From assembly GCA_002384315.1 (NCBI GenBank), contig DGBL01000044.1, positions 5,541 to 33,431 on the forward strand: a stretch of 27,891 nt of DNA, read 5' to 3'. The stretch's first letter is position 1. The number at the start of each line of letters is the position of its first letter. Both the position numbers and the translations under genes were made by a program. The DNA comes from Micrococcaceae bacterium UBA4005. Its GTDB lineage: Bacteria; Actinomycetota; Actinomycetes; Actinomycetales; Micrococcaceae. The notes below the pieces were generated by a model that searched no databases, was not told the origin of the DNA, and saw nothing but the letters and a program-made list of their open reading frames with translations. This document shows, piece by piece, positions 9,001 through 16,609 of this stretch.

Positions 9001-10786
9001 CCCCGAGGGCGAACACATCACCGACTCTGGACTCGTAGACCATTTCCTCGTCGAGTTCACCGACCCGGCGCCCGCCGGTTTTAGCTGCTTCGGTCTCCGA
9101 GCCGATGAGGAAAACGCCGAAGAGCCCGCGGTCGGGAATGGTCCCGCCGGAGGTCACCGCGAGCCGTTGCGCCCCGGGCCGGCCGGTAATGGTCCCCTCG
9201 ACCCGGTCCCAGACGATCCGCGGACGGAGTTCAGCGAATTCATCTGAGGGGTAGCGTCCGGCGAGCAGGTCGAGGGTTGCCTCGAATGCCGAACGAGGCA
9301 ATGTGGCGAAGGGTGCGCAGCGGCGCACGACGTCGAACCATTCCTCCACATCGATGACTCCCAGGGCGCAGGCGGCCACCGTCTGCTGGGCGAGGACATC
9401 CAGCGGGTTGGCGGGGATGGACAGCGGCTCGATCCGGCCAGCGAGCATCCGTTCAACAGTGACCGTCGTGGTCACCAGGTCTCCCCGGTGCTTGGGGAAG
9501 AGCACTCCCCGGGAGACCTCACCAACCTGGTGGCCGGCCCGGCCCACGCGCTGCAACCCGCTGGCGACGGAGTGGGGGGACTCCACCTGAACCACCAGGT
9601 CGACCGCCCCCATGTCGATGCCCAACTCCAGCGAACTGGTTGCTACGACGCAACGCAGCCGCCCGGTCTTCAGATCATCCTCGATCAGGGCGCGTTCATC
9701 CCTGGACACCGATCCGTGGTGGGCGCGGGCCAGAACCGGTCCGTTCCCGCGGGTCTGCCCCGCTTGTGCCATGATCTGGGCTGGAAGCGAGCGCGCGGGA
9801 TCCTGAGCGGCTGCCGTAACCGTAGGAGCGGAGCCTGCGCGCTCGAGCCGTGCGGCGTGGATGTCATTGAGCCGTGCGGTGAGCCGCTCGGCCAGCCGAC
9901 GCGAATTCGCGAACACGATGGTTGACCGGTTGGCCTCGATGAGGTCAACGATTTTTTCCTCCACGTGCGGCCAGATGCTGGCCTGCGGGACTGCCTGCCC
10001 GTCGTCGTCGTTGACCGGGGCGCCAGCGAGCTCAGTCATATCCTCCACCGGGACACTGACGGTGAGCTCCCACTGCTTGCTCGAGACGGGGGCGACTATT
10101 TCCACCGGCGCCTGACCGGCCAGGAACCGGGCCACGGTGTCCCGGGGTTCAACGGTCGCCGAGAGTCCAATGCGCTGGGCGGGCCGGTCGAGGAACGCAT
10201 CGAGCCGCGCGAGGGAGAGTGCCAGGTGCGCGCCGCGCTTCGTGCCGGCCACCGCGTGGATCTCGTCGACGATTACCGTGTCCACCTCGCGCAGCGTCTC
10301 GCGGGCCTTGGACGTGAGCATAAGGAACAGCGACTCCGGGGTGGTGATGAGGATGTCCGGGGGACGGCTGAGCAGCGCCCGGCGCTCGGCCTGGCTGCTG
10401 TCTCCAGACCGCACACCCACGCTGATGGCCGGGGCAGGCAGGCCAAGCCGCTTGGCTGTCTGCATAATGCCGATCAAGGGGGCGCGGAGGTTTCGTTCCA
10501 CATCGACGCCGAGGGCTTTCAACGGGGAGATGTACAGCACCTTCGTGCCTTTGCGCCCGGATGGTCCCGGGGAGCTGACCAGGAGGTTATCCAGCGCCCA
10601 CATAAAAGCCGCCAGTGTCTTTCCCGAGCCTGTCGGGGCGACCACCAGCGTATGTGAACCCGACGCAATAGCATTCCAGGCGCCGTCTTGGGCGGCAGTC
10701 GGGGCTGGGAAGGCGCCCGTGAACCACTGGCGTGTCGCCGGGGTGAACCTGCCCAGAACCGAAGTCACCAGTCCATCATCTCGCAC
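6008..10786 (-). CDS. lhr: Lhr-type ATP-dependent DNA helicase
   Basis: 1592 residues, typical of long actinobacterial Lhr, a 3'-to-5' DNA translocase/helicase of superfamily 2 active in DNA repair. Seen in order: WFTGAF and PTAAQ (Q-motif region), Walker A APTGSGKTLAAF, DEIH (motif II), SAT (motif III), and QRVGRAGH (motif VI), followed by the Lhr winged-helix and beta-barrel modules. The long Lhr-CTD, a winged-helix array related to AlkZ-type glycosylase folds, ends with the family's VNGAGI...GFYTTPRGVRIRA tail. E. coli Lhr-CTD has reported uracil glycosylase activity, which fits the nei partner. GTG 10786 gives the longest frame; GTG 10768 is an alternative with GATGAT 6 nt upstream. Confidence 0.95.
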   Translation of the reverse strand: MRDDGLVTSVLGRFTPATRQWFTGAFPAPTAAQDGAWNAIASGSHTLVVAPTGSGKTLAAFMWALDNLLVSSPGPSGRKGTKVLYISPLKALGVDVERNLRAPLIGIMQTAKRLGLPAPAISVGVRSGDSSQAERRALLSRPPDILITTPESLFLMLTSKARETLREVDTVIVDEIHAVAGTKRGAHLALSLARLDAFLDRPAQRIGLSATVEPRDTVARFLAGQAPVEIVAPVSSKQWELTVSVPVEDMTELAGAPVNDDDGQAVPQASIWPHVEEKIVDLIEANRSTIVFANSRRLAERLTARLNDIHAARLERAGSAPTVTAAAQDPARSLPAQIMAQAGQTRGNGPVLARAHHGSVSRDERALIEDDLKTGRLRCVVATSSLELGIDMGAVDLVVQVESPHSVASGLQRVGRAGHQVGEVSRGVLFPKHRGDLVTTTVTVERMLAGRIEPLSIPANPLDVLAQQTVAACALGVIDVEEWFDVVRRCAPFATLPRSAFEATLDLLAGRYPSDEFAELRPRIVWDRVEGTITGRPGAQRLAVTSGGTIPDRGLFGVFLIGSETEAAKTGGRRVGELDEEMVYESRVGDVFALGATSWRIEDITHDRVLVSPAFGQPGKLPFWKGDSLGRPVDLGRALGAFVREVSTADQDSARNRCTGIGLDGWATENLLAYLSEQLDATGIVPNDRTLVIERFHDELGDWRVVLHSPFGMPVHAPWALAVGARLRHRYGIDGSAMASDDGIVLRVPLMDDEPPGAELFLFDAEELEGIITTEVGGSALFASRFRECAARALLLPRQNPGKRTPLWQQRQRSAQLLDVARKYPTFPIVLETVRECLQDVYDLPALQGIAAAVERREVRLVEVTTEQPSPFARSMLFGYVASFLYEGDSPLAERRAAALSLDPTLLNELLGRAELRELLDAAVVAGTEHELQRLRPDRRARGMEGIADLLRLLGPLSVEEIALRLEPPDETQADDGAAASEPAAAGVEALVRANRALRVNIAGTERIAAVEDAARLRDALGVPLPMGVPLAFIEPVADPLGDLVGRYARTHGPFTAAEAASRLGLGSAVVVTALQRLAADGRVLEGEFRPIESAPQPAEGLDAGQHHRAASSEWCDVEVLRRLRRRSLAALRHEVEPVEPAAYGRFLPAWQHVGSGLRGLDGVATVIDQLSGVPLPASAWEPLILGQRIANYSSGMLDELTATGEVLWSGSGPLAGNDGWIALHLAENAALTLRPDALFIPDPLQAAILDLLHGGGGYFLRQLASLVDVDPAPTDADVVGALWELVWAGRISNDTFTPVRALLSGGRTAHKQRPAAPHARAPRRGRLGRAPGASLTGRGLARDADEVGHGFQRSTPTLAAGRWNLLPAPETDSTLHAHASAELLLDRYGVLTRGAVSAEGTAGGFALMYKVLARLEEMGRCRRGYFIEHLGAAQFAVPATVDRLRTYSTDLRGGSGPGPADGFGAGVAGGVGGAVALAATDPANPYGAALPWPQVDGGHRAGRKAGALVVLVSGQLCLYVERGGKTLLMFTTNQKALEAAAQALVAVIRRGAASTMGLEKVNGAGILDTPAAHALTAAGFYTTPRGVRIRA

Positions 10787-10851
10787 ACCACCGACAAAAT
10801 TCAGCGCCCGGGTGATATTGGAATCTCACGGGGAATGCGCCGCTTCTGCGG

Positions 10852-10857
10852 TACATT
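10852..10857 (+). promoter_or_regulatory. -10 box for the leader ORF and membrane protein
   Basis: TACATT, 8 nt before the ATG at 10866. The spacing is slightly long compared with the other leaderless starts in the window. No other good -10 lies between lhr and the membrane-protein gene. Confidence 0.35.
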
Positions 10858-10865
10858 CGAGCCAG

Positions 10866-10943
10866 ATGGTGCGGTTCCTCTTTCCGGACCACAACGTTTC
10901 GGACCACAACTGGAAAACACGACAGCGGAAGGCCGGACCGTGA
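10866..10943 (+). CDS. Predicted 25-aa leader ORF, coupled to the next gene
   Basis: A small basic peptide (begins MVRFLFPDHN, ends RQRKAGP) with no recognised family. Its TGA overlaps the GTG of the following membrane-protein gene (GTGA, 10940-10943), the usual geometry of translational coupling. A TACATT -10 box precedes its ATG, so ribosomes could load on a leaderless message here and reinitiate at 10940. It contains a 15-bp near-tandem repeat. That it is translated is inferred from position only. Confidence 0.35.
   Translation: MVRFLFPDHNVSDHNWKTRQRKAGP
10882..10911 (+). repeat. 15-bp near-perfect tandem duplication
   Basis: Two adjacent 15-nt units (10882-10896 and 10897-10911) share the 11-mer CGGACCACAAC and differ at two positions. 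The period is five codons, so the leader ORF reads PDHNV then SDHNW. It may be a recent duplication or a regulator site. Confidence 0.6.
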
Positions 10944-11434
10944 CGATCGGGCAGGTAGGCAACAACTGGTTGCCGATGGCGGGGGCGGCCGCGCTCTTTG
11001 CTGGCGGCGCGCTCGCCGGAGCCCTGTTCCAGGGCAATTCCGGGCACACCGCAGTGTACTTTGTGGTGAGCACCATGGCGCTCATTGCCAGCATGGCGCC
11101 GTGGCTCATCCGCCACCCGCCAGCCATCCACGCGAATTCGGGTGCGTACCTGGTGCTCGCAGTCGCCGTCGAACTGGGTTCACTGCTGGGCGGGGCAATC
11201 GAAATCCTGCGCGGGCTTGGCGCCTGGGTGGTCCTCGGTGTCGGGCTGGCGGTCTACGGACACCTCGAACGTGGACGCGTGATGGTCACCGCCGGCACGC
11301 TGGCGGCGCTGGCTGGGGTTCTGGCGATTGCCGCGGACATCCCGTGGCTCACCGTGTCCTTGCAGTTGCTGACAGCCGGCGTATTCGTTGTTGCCGCCGC
11401 GCGGTTGCGCCAGCTGCGGTTGCGCAGCTGGTAG
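10940..11434 (+). CDS. Small multi-pass membrane protein, unknown function
   Basis: 164 residues with about five hydrophobic helices (segments near WLPMAGAAALFAGGALAGALF, VYFVVSTMALIASMAPWL, LVLAVAVELGSLLGGAIEIL, WVVLGVGLAVYGHL, TAGTLAALAGVLAIAADIPWL and VSLQLLTAGVFVVAAARL), ending in a short Arg-rich tail. No family is recognised. The GTG start is preferred because GGAAGG lies upstream and because it overlaps the stop of the 25-aa ORF; the frame is open back to an ATG at 10835, which would give 199 residues with an unlikely soluble N-terminus. It ends 16 bp from the convergent lipoprotein gene. Confidence 0.6.
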   Translation: MTIGQVGNNWLPMAGAAALFAGGALAGALFQGNSGHTAVYFVVSTMALIASMAPWLIRHPPAIHANSGAYLVLAVAVELGSLLGGAIEILRGLGAWVVLGVGLAVYGHLERGRVMVTAGTLAALAGVLAIAADIPWLTVSLQLLTAGVFVVAAARLRQLRLRSW

Positions 11435-11450
11435 CCCGGCCAGCGTCCGC

Positions 11451-12146
11451 TCAGGCCTCCGGCTGCATCGGGCCGACCGTCATGAGGACAATCGATCCGG
11501 AGGAGCAGGCAAGGGTGTCCTGAAGCGCTATCACGGAATCGTTCGCGTCCGGCGGGTAGATTCTCACGCCGTGGGCCTGGGTGAGCCCGCAATCCGGCCC
11601 ATAATTCTGGGCGTTGGTCTGCTGCAGTGTGGCGATCGCCGCATCGCCTGGCTGCAGGGTCAATGCGGTGACGTTCGCGGGTGCGCGGTTCGCTGGCGCT
11701 CCAATGATCCTCCCGGCATCGTCTACGAAGGAGACTCCCGGGTAGCCTTCCATGTCGCACGAGGTGTTGGAGCTGTTCGTCAGCACCAGCGTCCGGTAGG
11801 CGCTTCCGGCGCCGCCGGCGCCGGTATCGGTCTGGATGCGCCCGGTTAGCATCGCAGCCGTGCAAGGTCCCGTCGCTTCAGCTGTCGCGGACGGGCTGGG
11901 GTGCGCGGAGGAGGTGGGGCTCGCGGTCGGTTTCGGGCTGGCCGAGGGGGACGCGCTCGCTGAGGGGGATGTGCTTGGTGCGGGACTACTGGTATCCGTT
12001 GCCGTTGCGGTCTCCGACGTGGCGGGTGCAGAAGCCGCGCCGTCGTCGCTGCTGCTGGAGAACAAGCCGCAGGAACTCAGGAGTGCGATGGCCCCAGCAG
12101 AGGCAGTGACAGCTAACCAGCGATGCGCGGGGATGCGTGGACTCAT
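11451..12146 (-). CDS. DUF4232 lipoprotein
   Basis: 231 residues. A signal peptide ends in the lipobox LSSC with C26 as the lipidation site. Residues ~30-95 are a Ser/Thr/Pro/Ala-rich linker, as in cell-wall spanning regions. From PCTAAMLTGRIQ on it matches the actinobacterial DUF4232 domain: a beta-rich extracellular fold with Cys residues (TSCDMEGYPGV, YGPDCGL, TLACSSG) that probably form disulfides. Function is unknown; DUF4232 proteins are often cell-surface exposed. The start is supported by TATGCT 6 nt upstream, another leaderless start. Confidence 0.82.
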   Translation of the reverse strand: MSPRIPAHRWLAVTASAGAIALLSSCGLFSSSSDDGAASAPATSETATATDTSSPAPSTSPSASASPSASPKPTASPTSSAHPSPSATAEATGPCTAAMLTGRIQTDTGAGGAGSAYRTLVLTNSSNTSCDMEGYPGVSFVDDAGRIIGAPANRAPANVTALTLQPGDAAIATLQQTNAQNYGPDCGLTQAHGVRIYPPDANDSVIALQDTLACSSGSIVLMTVGPMQPEA

Positions 12147-12152
12147 GGCACC

Positions 12153-12158
12153 AGCATA
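12153..12158 (-). promoter_or_regulatory. -10 box of a leaderless promoter (DUF4232)
   Basis: TATGCT on the minus strand, 6 nt before the ATG at 12146; no Shine-Dalgarno sequence is possible in that gap. Confidence 0.55.
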
Positions 12159-12281
12159 GGGGGATGGAGGCCGCCGTCAATGCATTTCCGTGTTGCGTGT
12201 GTGATTGATGTGGCGATTGTTATTTTAGGCTGGGTCCGGTTGGCGGGCTTGGAGGATACGACGAGTTGGCGATTGCTCGGC

Positions 12282-13337
12282 TTACAGCAGCCTCGTCACC
12301 TTCGTGCCGAAGGCGAAGGCGCCCGGGGTCACCTTGTTCGCCAGTGCGAACTGCACGGTCAGAAGCTGGGCTACGACGGCGCCAGTCACCGTTGTTTCCA
12401 GCAGCGAGTTCCCGGGCGTAGGAAGAAAGATCGTGGCCGGTGGAGCCGTTCCACCGACTATCGCGACTGTTGAACCCGTCCGGCGCAGATCAGTGGTGAG
12501 GCGGTGGAGACCCTGTTCAGGTGGGCCTCCACTGCGGCTAAAGACTACGGCGGTTAGTCCGCCTCCCGCGAGCTCGAATGGCCCGTGCCGGAACTGTCCG
12601 CCGACAAAGCCTTCCGCTCCCAGTTTTGCTCCCTCCTTGATAATCAGGGCTGCATACAGGGCCGTCGCCGCCTGGGTGGACCATCCGATCGTAGCCAACC
12701 GCGGACGTGCGGTGTCCAGGGCGTGCGCAGCAAGATTGCGCAGCACCGCGGGATCCCAGCCCGGTGGGCGCTCCAGGAGTACCTTCACAGCGCTGGCCGC
12801 ATCCTGGATAGCCCCGCTGGCCGCCGATGCGTCCTCGCCGGAAAATGCCCCCATGATGTACCGGTGGACCGCAAGGGTATTGAGGTAGCTTTTTGTGCTG
12901 ACCGTAGCTTCGGAACCGCTGTGTAACGGCAGCACCACATCGGACGACGACGCCAGGGTGCTGTTCAGATCGTCGACCACGCCAACCAGCAGCTGCGGCG
13001 TGAAGCCCGCATGCCCGCGGCGCTTAAGCAGGTCCACTACTTCGGCACTCTCCCCGGATTGCGAGGTGACGATCAGAAGTGTCGACCGCGTGATCAGCCC
13101 GGGAGTGTCCAGAAGCTGTCCCGTGTCGATAGCCCACGCGGGCAGGCCCCGGGCTGTCAGTTCCATCCAGGTGGGGAGTCCTGCCTGGAAGGACGAGCCC
13201 ATCCCGGTAATGACGACTCGCTCCCACGGCGTCGAGGTCAGTTGATGTAGCGAGGCCGGTGGCCGTGCGGCTGCCCGCTCGAGTGCGGCGGGTTGTTCCA
13301 GAATGTCCCGTTCGAATGGCGTTCGCTCCCTCGTCAT
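12282..13337 (-). CDS. SIS-domain sugar isomerase/deaminase-like protein (SIS-1)
   Basis: 351 residues, equal to the isomerase half of GlmS, with two SIS domains. Seen: ITGMGSSFQAG (phosphosugar loop), TSQSGESAEVVDLL (the S-x-SGxS/T loop), EATVSTKSY (as in GlmS STKA), and KEGAKLGAEGFVGGQFRHGP, which aligns residue for residue with the GlmS segment carrying the catalytic Glu and the HGP His. No glutaminase domain is present, so it is an AgaS-, FrlB- or glucosamine-6-phosphate-deaminase-like enzyme acting on an amino- or glycated-sugar phosphate. It is divergent from the kinase operon across a shared 112-bp promoter region, with GGAAGCGGAG as ribosome binding site. The substrate is unknown. Confidence 0.78.
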   Translation of the reverse strand: MTRERTPFERDILEQPAALERAAARPPASLHQLTSTPWERVVITGMGSSFQAGLPTWMELTARGLPAWAIDTGQLLDTPGLITRSTLLIVTSQSGESAEVVDLLKRRGHAGFTPQLLVGVVDDLNSTLASSSDVVLPLHSGSEATVSTKSYLNTLAVHRYIMGAFSGEDASAASGAIQDAASAVKVLLERPPGWDPAVLRNLAAHALDTARPRLATIGWSTQAATALYAALIIKEGAKLGAEGFVGGQFRHGPFELAGGGLTAVVFSRSGGPPEQGLHRLTTDLRRTGSTVAIVGGTAPPATIFLPTPGNSLLETTVTGAVVAQLLTVQFALANKVTPGAFAFGTKVTRLL

Positions 13338-13370
13338 AGCTCCGCTTCCATAGGTGTGGCTATTGACAGC

Positions 13371-13399
13371 AACTTAGGGCAGGGGATAGCGTTTGTCTA
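13371..13399 (-). promoter_or_regulatory. Predicted promoter of the SIS-1 gene
   Basis: On the minus strand, TAGACA (-35, 13394-13399) and TAAGTT (-10, 13371-13376) are separated by 17 nt. The -35 box overlaps the -35 of the opposing kinase promoter, so the divergent units could share regulation. Confidence 0.45.
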
Positions 13400-13421
13400 C
13401 TTCTTATTGATCAGATAAAAA
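13393..13421 (+). promoter_or_regulatory. Predicted promoter of the kinase-ABC operon
   Basis: TTGTCT (-35, 13393-13398) and TAAAAA (-10, 13416-13421) with a 17-nt spacer. The -10 match is modest. The 25-bp palindrome covers the spacer and -10, an arrangement expected for repression. Confidence 0.4.
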
Positions 13422-13425
13422 AGAA
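13401..13425. promoter_or_regulatory. Likely ROK-regulator operator (25-bp imperfect palindrome)
   Basis: The 25 bp form an inverted repeat centred on 13413, with arms TTCTTATTGATC and GATAAAAAAGAA; 10 of 12 pairs match. The TTAT...ATAA-like core and A/T-rich flanks resemble sites bound by NagC/Mlc-type ROK regulators, and it stands out from the GC-rich surroundings. It lies between the divergent promoters of SIS-1 and the operon that ends with the ROK gene. Binding is inferred. Confidence 0.6.
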
Positions 13426-13449
13426 ATAGAACAGGGGAATCGGATCGCC

Positions 13450-14388
13450 GTGATTGTTGGAATAGATGTGGGTGGAACCAAAACGCACATCGTTCTCTCG
13501 ACCCCCGACGCGGACGACTTCCATGTTGTTGTCGGGACTGCAACCTGGCAACGCAGTCATTTGTTCGGCGACAATGGAAACGCCGCACGTCTGGTCAGCC
13601 TGCTCCGCGAGCATGTAGCGGAGGAATTGACGTCGCCCCTAGTCATCGGAGCCCATGGTTGCGATACCGAGCACCAATGCAGCACCTTCCGGGAGCAAAT
13701 TTCAGCGTGCTATGCCGGGCCGGTCTCAGTACTGAACGATGCCGAGCTTGTCGGTCCGGCTGCAGGCATCGCTGAGCCAGTCATCTCGGTGATCGTGGGA
13801 ACTGGTTCGATTGTGGTGGGGCGGTCACCGCTGGGCGAGCGGCTCACCGTCGGAGGCCACGGATGGCTGCTTGGAGATCCGGGCAGCGCGCCAGCTTTAG
13901 TCCGGGAGGCTATCCGCATGATGCTCGTCGCCCGCGATGCTGGCGCACCCCGGGACCTGATGGCGGAGCGCTTCATGCATGAATATGGAGTAAATGACGA
14001 GATTGAGCTTTCCTACGTTTTCAGTACGGACCCGAGCATTACGTCCTGGGGGCGCCTGGCTCCGGTGGTATTCGAGTGCGCTGATCTGGGATCGACCCTC
14101 GCATGGCGTGTCATCGACTCCGCAGCGGCCCGCCTAGCCCAGGATGTTGCCCGCGCCGTCAGCCTCGGTGCAGTAGGGCAGACCGTAATTGTCGCCGGCG
14201 GAGTCGCCGTCAACCAACCACATTTTTTCGAGGCGTTCCGCAGACACCTCGTCAGCACAGGCCTGGAGCACGCCGTGAAGCTCCTGGAGATCGCACCGGT
14301 TTATGGGGCACTCGAAATCGCACGGAAAATGACAGCGCAGTCAACGACAGTGGAGGAATGCAATGGGCATCAACAGCAAGCGAGTTAA
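13450..14388 (+). CDS. BadF/BadG-type sugar kinase (NAGK-like)
   Basis: 312 residues of the ASKHA fold. GIDVGGTKTH (phosphate-1 loop) opens the protein; LNDAELVGPAAG, IVGTGSIVVGR (phosphate 2) and GGHGWLLGDPGSAPALVREA follow the layout of N-acetylglucosamine kinases of the BadF family, and VIVAGGVAVN is the adenosine loop. It should phosphorylate a hexose or amino sugar brought in by the adjoining ABC transporter, making the substrate for the SIS proteins. The GTG start is preceded by AGGGG with a long ~12-nt gap. It is first in the operon and overlaps the binding-protein gene by 26 nt. Confidence 0.82.
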   Translation: MIVGIDVGGTKTHIVLSTPDADDFHVVVGTATWQRSHLFGDNGNAARLVSLLREHVAEELTSPLVIGAHGCDTEHQCSTFREQISACYAGPVSVLNDAELVGPAAGIAEPVISVIVGTGSIVVGRSPLGERLTVGGHGWLLGDPGSAPALVREAIRMMLVARDAGAPRDLMAERFMHEYGVNDEIELSYVFSTDPSITSWGRLAPVVFECADLGSTLAWRVIDSAAARLAQDVARAVSLGAVGQTVIVAGGVAVNQPHFFEAFRRHLVSTGLEHAVKLLEIAPVYGALEIARKMTAQSTTVEECNGHQQQAS

Positions 14389-15658
14389 AAAGGCGGGAGC
14401 AGTTGCCGCATCCATGATGGTGGGGGCGCTGGCGCTCTCCGGGTGCAGCGTCACAGGCGCAGGAACAACGGAGGGTGCCAAAGGTGACGGAACCGGTACC
14501 GTGAATGCTCTCTTCATGAAGCAGGCCGGGTACTCCGAGGACGACGTGGCCAAAATGATCGCCGAGTTCGAAGCGCAGAATCCGGAGATCACGGTGGAAC
14601 CCACCTTCGTCTCCTACGAGGCCCTTCACGACAAGATCGTCACCGCAGCCCCGGCTGGGACCTATGACGTCTTCCTGACGGATGTCATCTGGCCAGCAGA
14701 ATTCGCCTCCAAGGGGGTGGCTCTGGATCTTACCGACCGCATCCCCGAATCGTGGAAGGACGATGTCCTCGGCGGCGCGCTTGACACTGGCAAATACCAG
14801 GACAAGTACTACGGTGTCCCACTCTTCCCGTCCACAAAGCTTTTCTACTACAACACGGAACTCGTCGAGAGCGTGGGCGCGACAGAAGCCGACCTTCAAA
14901 CGTGGGACGGCGTCCTGGATGTAGCAGCCAAGATCAAGGAGCAGGAAAATATCGAATTTCCCCTCGCCTGGAGCTGGTCACAGGCGGAAGCGCTGATTTG
15001 TGACTATGCGCAGCTGCTCGGGTCCTTCGGCGGAGAGTTCACTGATGCTGATGGAAACCTCGCTATCAACAGCCCTGAAGGAGTCGAAACACTGCAGTGG
15101 ATGATGGACAGCATGGAGTCCGGTCTGACCAACCCCGCATCCACCACCTTCCTAGAGGACGATGTCACAAAGTCCCTGGCACAAGGGCAGACTGCTTTCG
15201 CCCTGAACTGGGAATCAACCCTTCGTGACCTCGATGACCCATCGATCTCCAAGGTAGTCGGCAAGGTCGCGGTCATGCAGACTCCCGCCGGACCATCCGG
15301 CGATCGACGCGGAGTCAACGGGTCTATGGCGATGTCCATCGGATCACAGTCCAAGAACCAGGACGCAGCATGGACGTTTGTCGAGTTCATGAGCAGCCAG
15401 GAAAACCAGGAGCAGTACGCAGCCAGCTCGATGCCAAACTGGAAGGCCAGCTACGAAAATGCGGAACTGACCAAGTCCAACCCCGCGGTGTTCAAGGCAG
15501 CCGGGCAACAGTTTGACGACATGATCGCCCGGCCCGTAATGGAGAGCTACAACAGCGTGTCCCAAACAATCCAGGTCGAACTGCAGAACGCGCTGCTGGG
15601 CAAGAAGACAGCCCAGGAAGCCCTCGATGACGCGGTGGCTGCCGCGAACAAGGGTTAG
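14363..15658 (+). CDS. ABC transporter sugar-binding lipoprotein
   Basis: 431 residues, family 1 extracellular solute-binding protein. Basic N-terminus, hydrophobic core and lipobox LSGC with C28 for lipid attachment. The mature part begins with an acidic/Gly linker and has the class features: YDVFLTDVIWPAEFASKG, YGVPLFPSTKLFYYNTEL, and a C-terminal AAWTFVEFMSS segment. It captures the sugar outside the membrane and delivers it to the two permeases downstream. GGAGGA with 5-nt spacing precedes the ATG. The start sits inside the kinase gene, so expression is coupled. The ligand cannot be told. Confidence 0.92.
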   Translation: MGINSKRVKKAGAVAASMMVGALALSGCSVTGAGTTEGAKGDGTGTVNALFMKQAGYSEDDVAKMIAEFEAQNPEITVEPTFVSYEALHDKIVTAAPAGTYDVFLTDVIWPAEFASKGVALDLTDRIPESWKDDVLGGALDTGKYQDKYYGVPLFPSTKLFYYNTELVESVGATEADLQTWDGVLDVAAKIKEQENIEFPLAWSWSQAEALICDYAQLLGSFGGEFTDADGNLAINSPEGVETLQWMMDSMESGLTNPASTTFLEDDVTKSLAQGQTAFALNWESTLRDLDDPSISKVVGKVAVMQTPAGPSGDRRGVNGSMAMSIGSQSKNQDAAWTFVEFMSSQENQEQYAASSMPNWKASYENAELTKSNPAVFKAAGQQFDDMIARPVMESYNSVSQTIQVELQNALLGKKTAQEALDDAVAAANKG

Positions 15659-15661
15659 CAC

Positions 15662-16609
15662 ATGTCGACTGCCAAGACCGGATCGGCGACAACGGAGACT
15701 GCACGCATGCGCCCCGCCAAGCGGCGCAGGGAAAATCAGGGACGGTTGGCTTTCTGGCTGCTGCTGCCTGCATCGGTTGCCGTCTTTGGGGTGATTGTCT
15801 ACCCCATTCTCCGAACGCTTCTCATCTCGTTCTTTGAGGTGACTTCGGTCTTGGCAGTTGACACACCATTTGTTGGGTTCGCCAACTATCTTTCAGCACT
15901 CTCGGATAGTGGATTTTGGTCGGCTATGGGCCGCACTCTTTACTTCACCCTCACATCGACTGCGCTGGAGCTCGTCCTCGGGCTAGGACTTGCGAGCCTG
16001 CTAAGTGCGCCGCTGAAGTTCAGATGGCTTTTTCGTGCGGTGGTCGTGCTCCCGTGGGCTGTGCCGACGATCGTCAGCGCCGCAATGTGGAAGGGTATCT
16101 TCAACGCCGAATATGGAGCATTGAACGCTGTGCTCTTCCAGTTCGGACTCATTGACAGCTACCACGCATGGTTGGGGGATCCAGCGCTTGCGCTGAATAT
16201 GGTCATCTTGGCGGATGTCTGGAAGACCACTCCGCTGGTTGCTTTCTTCCTCCTGGCGGGGCTGTCTTCCATCCCGAAGGAACTCTACGAAGCGGCACGC
16301 CTAGACCGGGCCGGATGGGTGAGGATTTTCAGGTCGATTGTCCTGCCGTTGCTGGTGCCATCCATTGCCATTGTGGTGGTACTGCGCACGGTGGAGGCCT
16401 TCAAGGTGTTCGACATCGTCTACGGGATGACCCGCGGAGGTCCGGCGAATGGCACCCAGACAATCGCCTACTACACCTATGTCACCGCATTTTCCGACCA
16501 GAACTACGGAGTGGGTTCAGCATTGTCGTACCTCATCGTCGTCGTCATTCTCCTGCTTTCGGCTGTGTATCTGAGGACTCTGCGCCGGTCGGGAATGAGT
16601 GCGCTATGA
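15662..16609 (+). CDS. ABC sugar transporter permease (MalF/UgpA type)
   Basis: 315 residues with six predicted membrane helices after a basic N-terminal tail (PAKRRREN). The EAA loop, EAARLDRAGWVRIFRSIVLP, contacts the ATPase. The end of the domain, VFDIVYGMTRGGPANGTQTIAYYTY, is the characteristic MalF-type segment. It starts 3 bp after the binding-protein stop and ends in an ATGA overlap with the second permease, so the two are made together as a heterodimeric channel. Confidence 0.93.
   Translation: MSTAKTGSATTETARMRPAKRRRENQGRLAFWLLLPASVAVFGVIVYPILRTLLISFFEVTSVLAVDTPFVGFANYLSALSDSGFWSAMGRTLYFTLTSTALELVLGLGLASLLSAPLKFRWLFRAVVVLPWAVPTIVSAAMWKGIFNAEYGALNAVLFQFGLIDSYHAWLGDPALALNMVILADVWKTTPLVAFFLLAGLSSIPKELYEAARLDRAGWVRIFRSIVLPLLVPSIAIVVVLRTVEAFKVFDIVYGMTRGGPANGTQTIAYYTYVTAFSDQNYGVGSALSYLIVVVILLLSAVYLRTLRRSGMSAL

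Noticed and set aside
14252..14899. 215-codon minus-strand frame over the kinase and binding-protein junction
   Set aside because: Crosses two well-supported genes on the other strand and has no motif.
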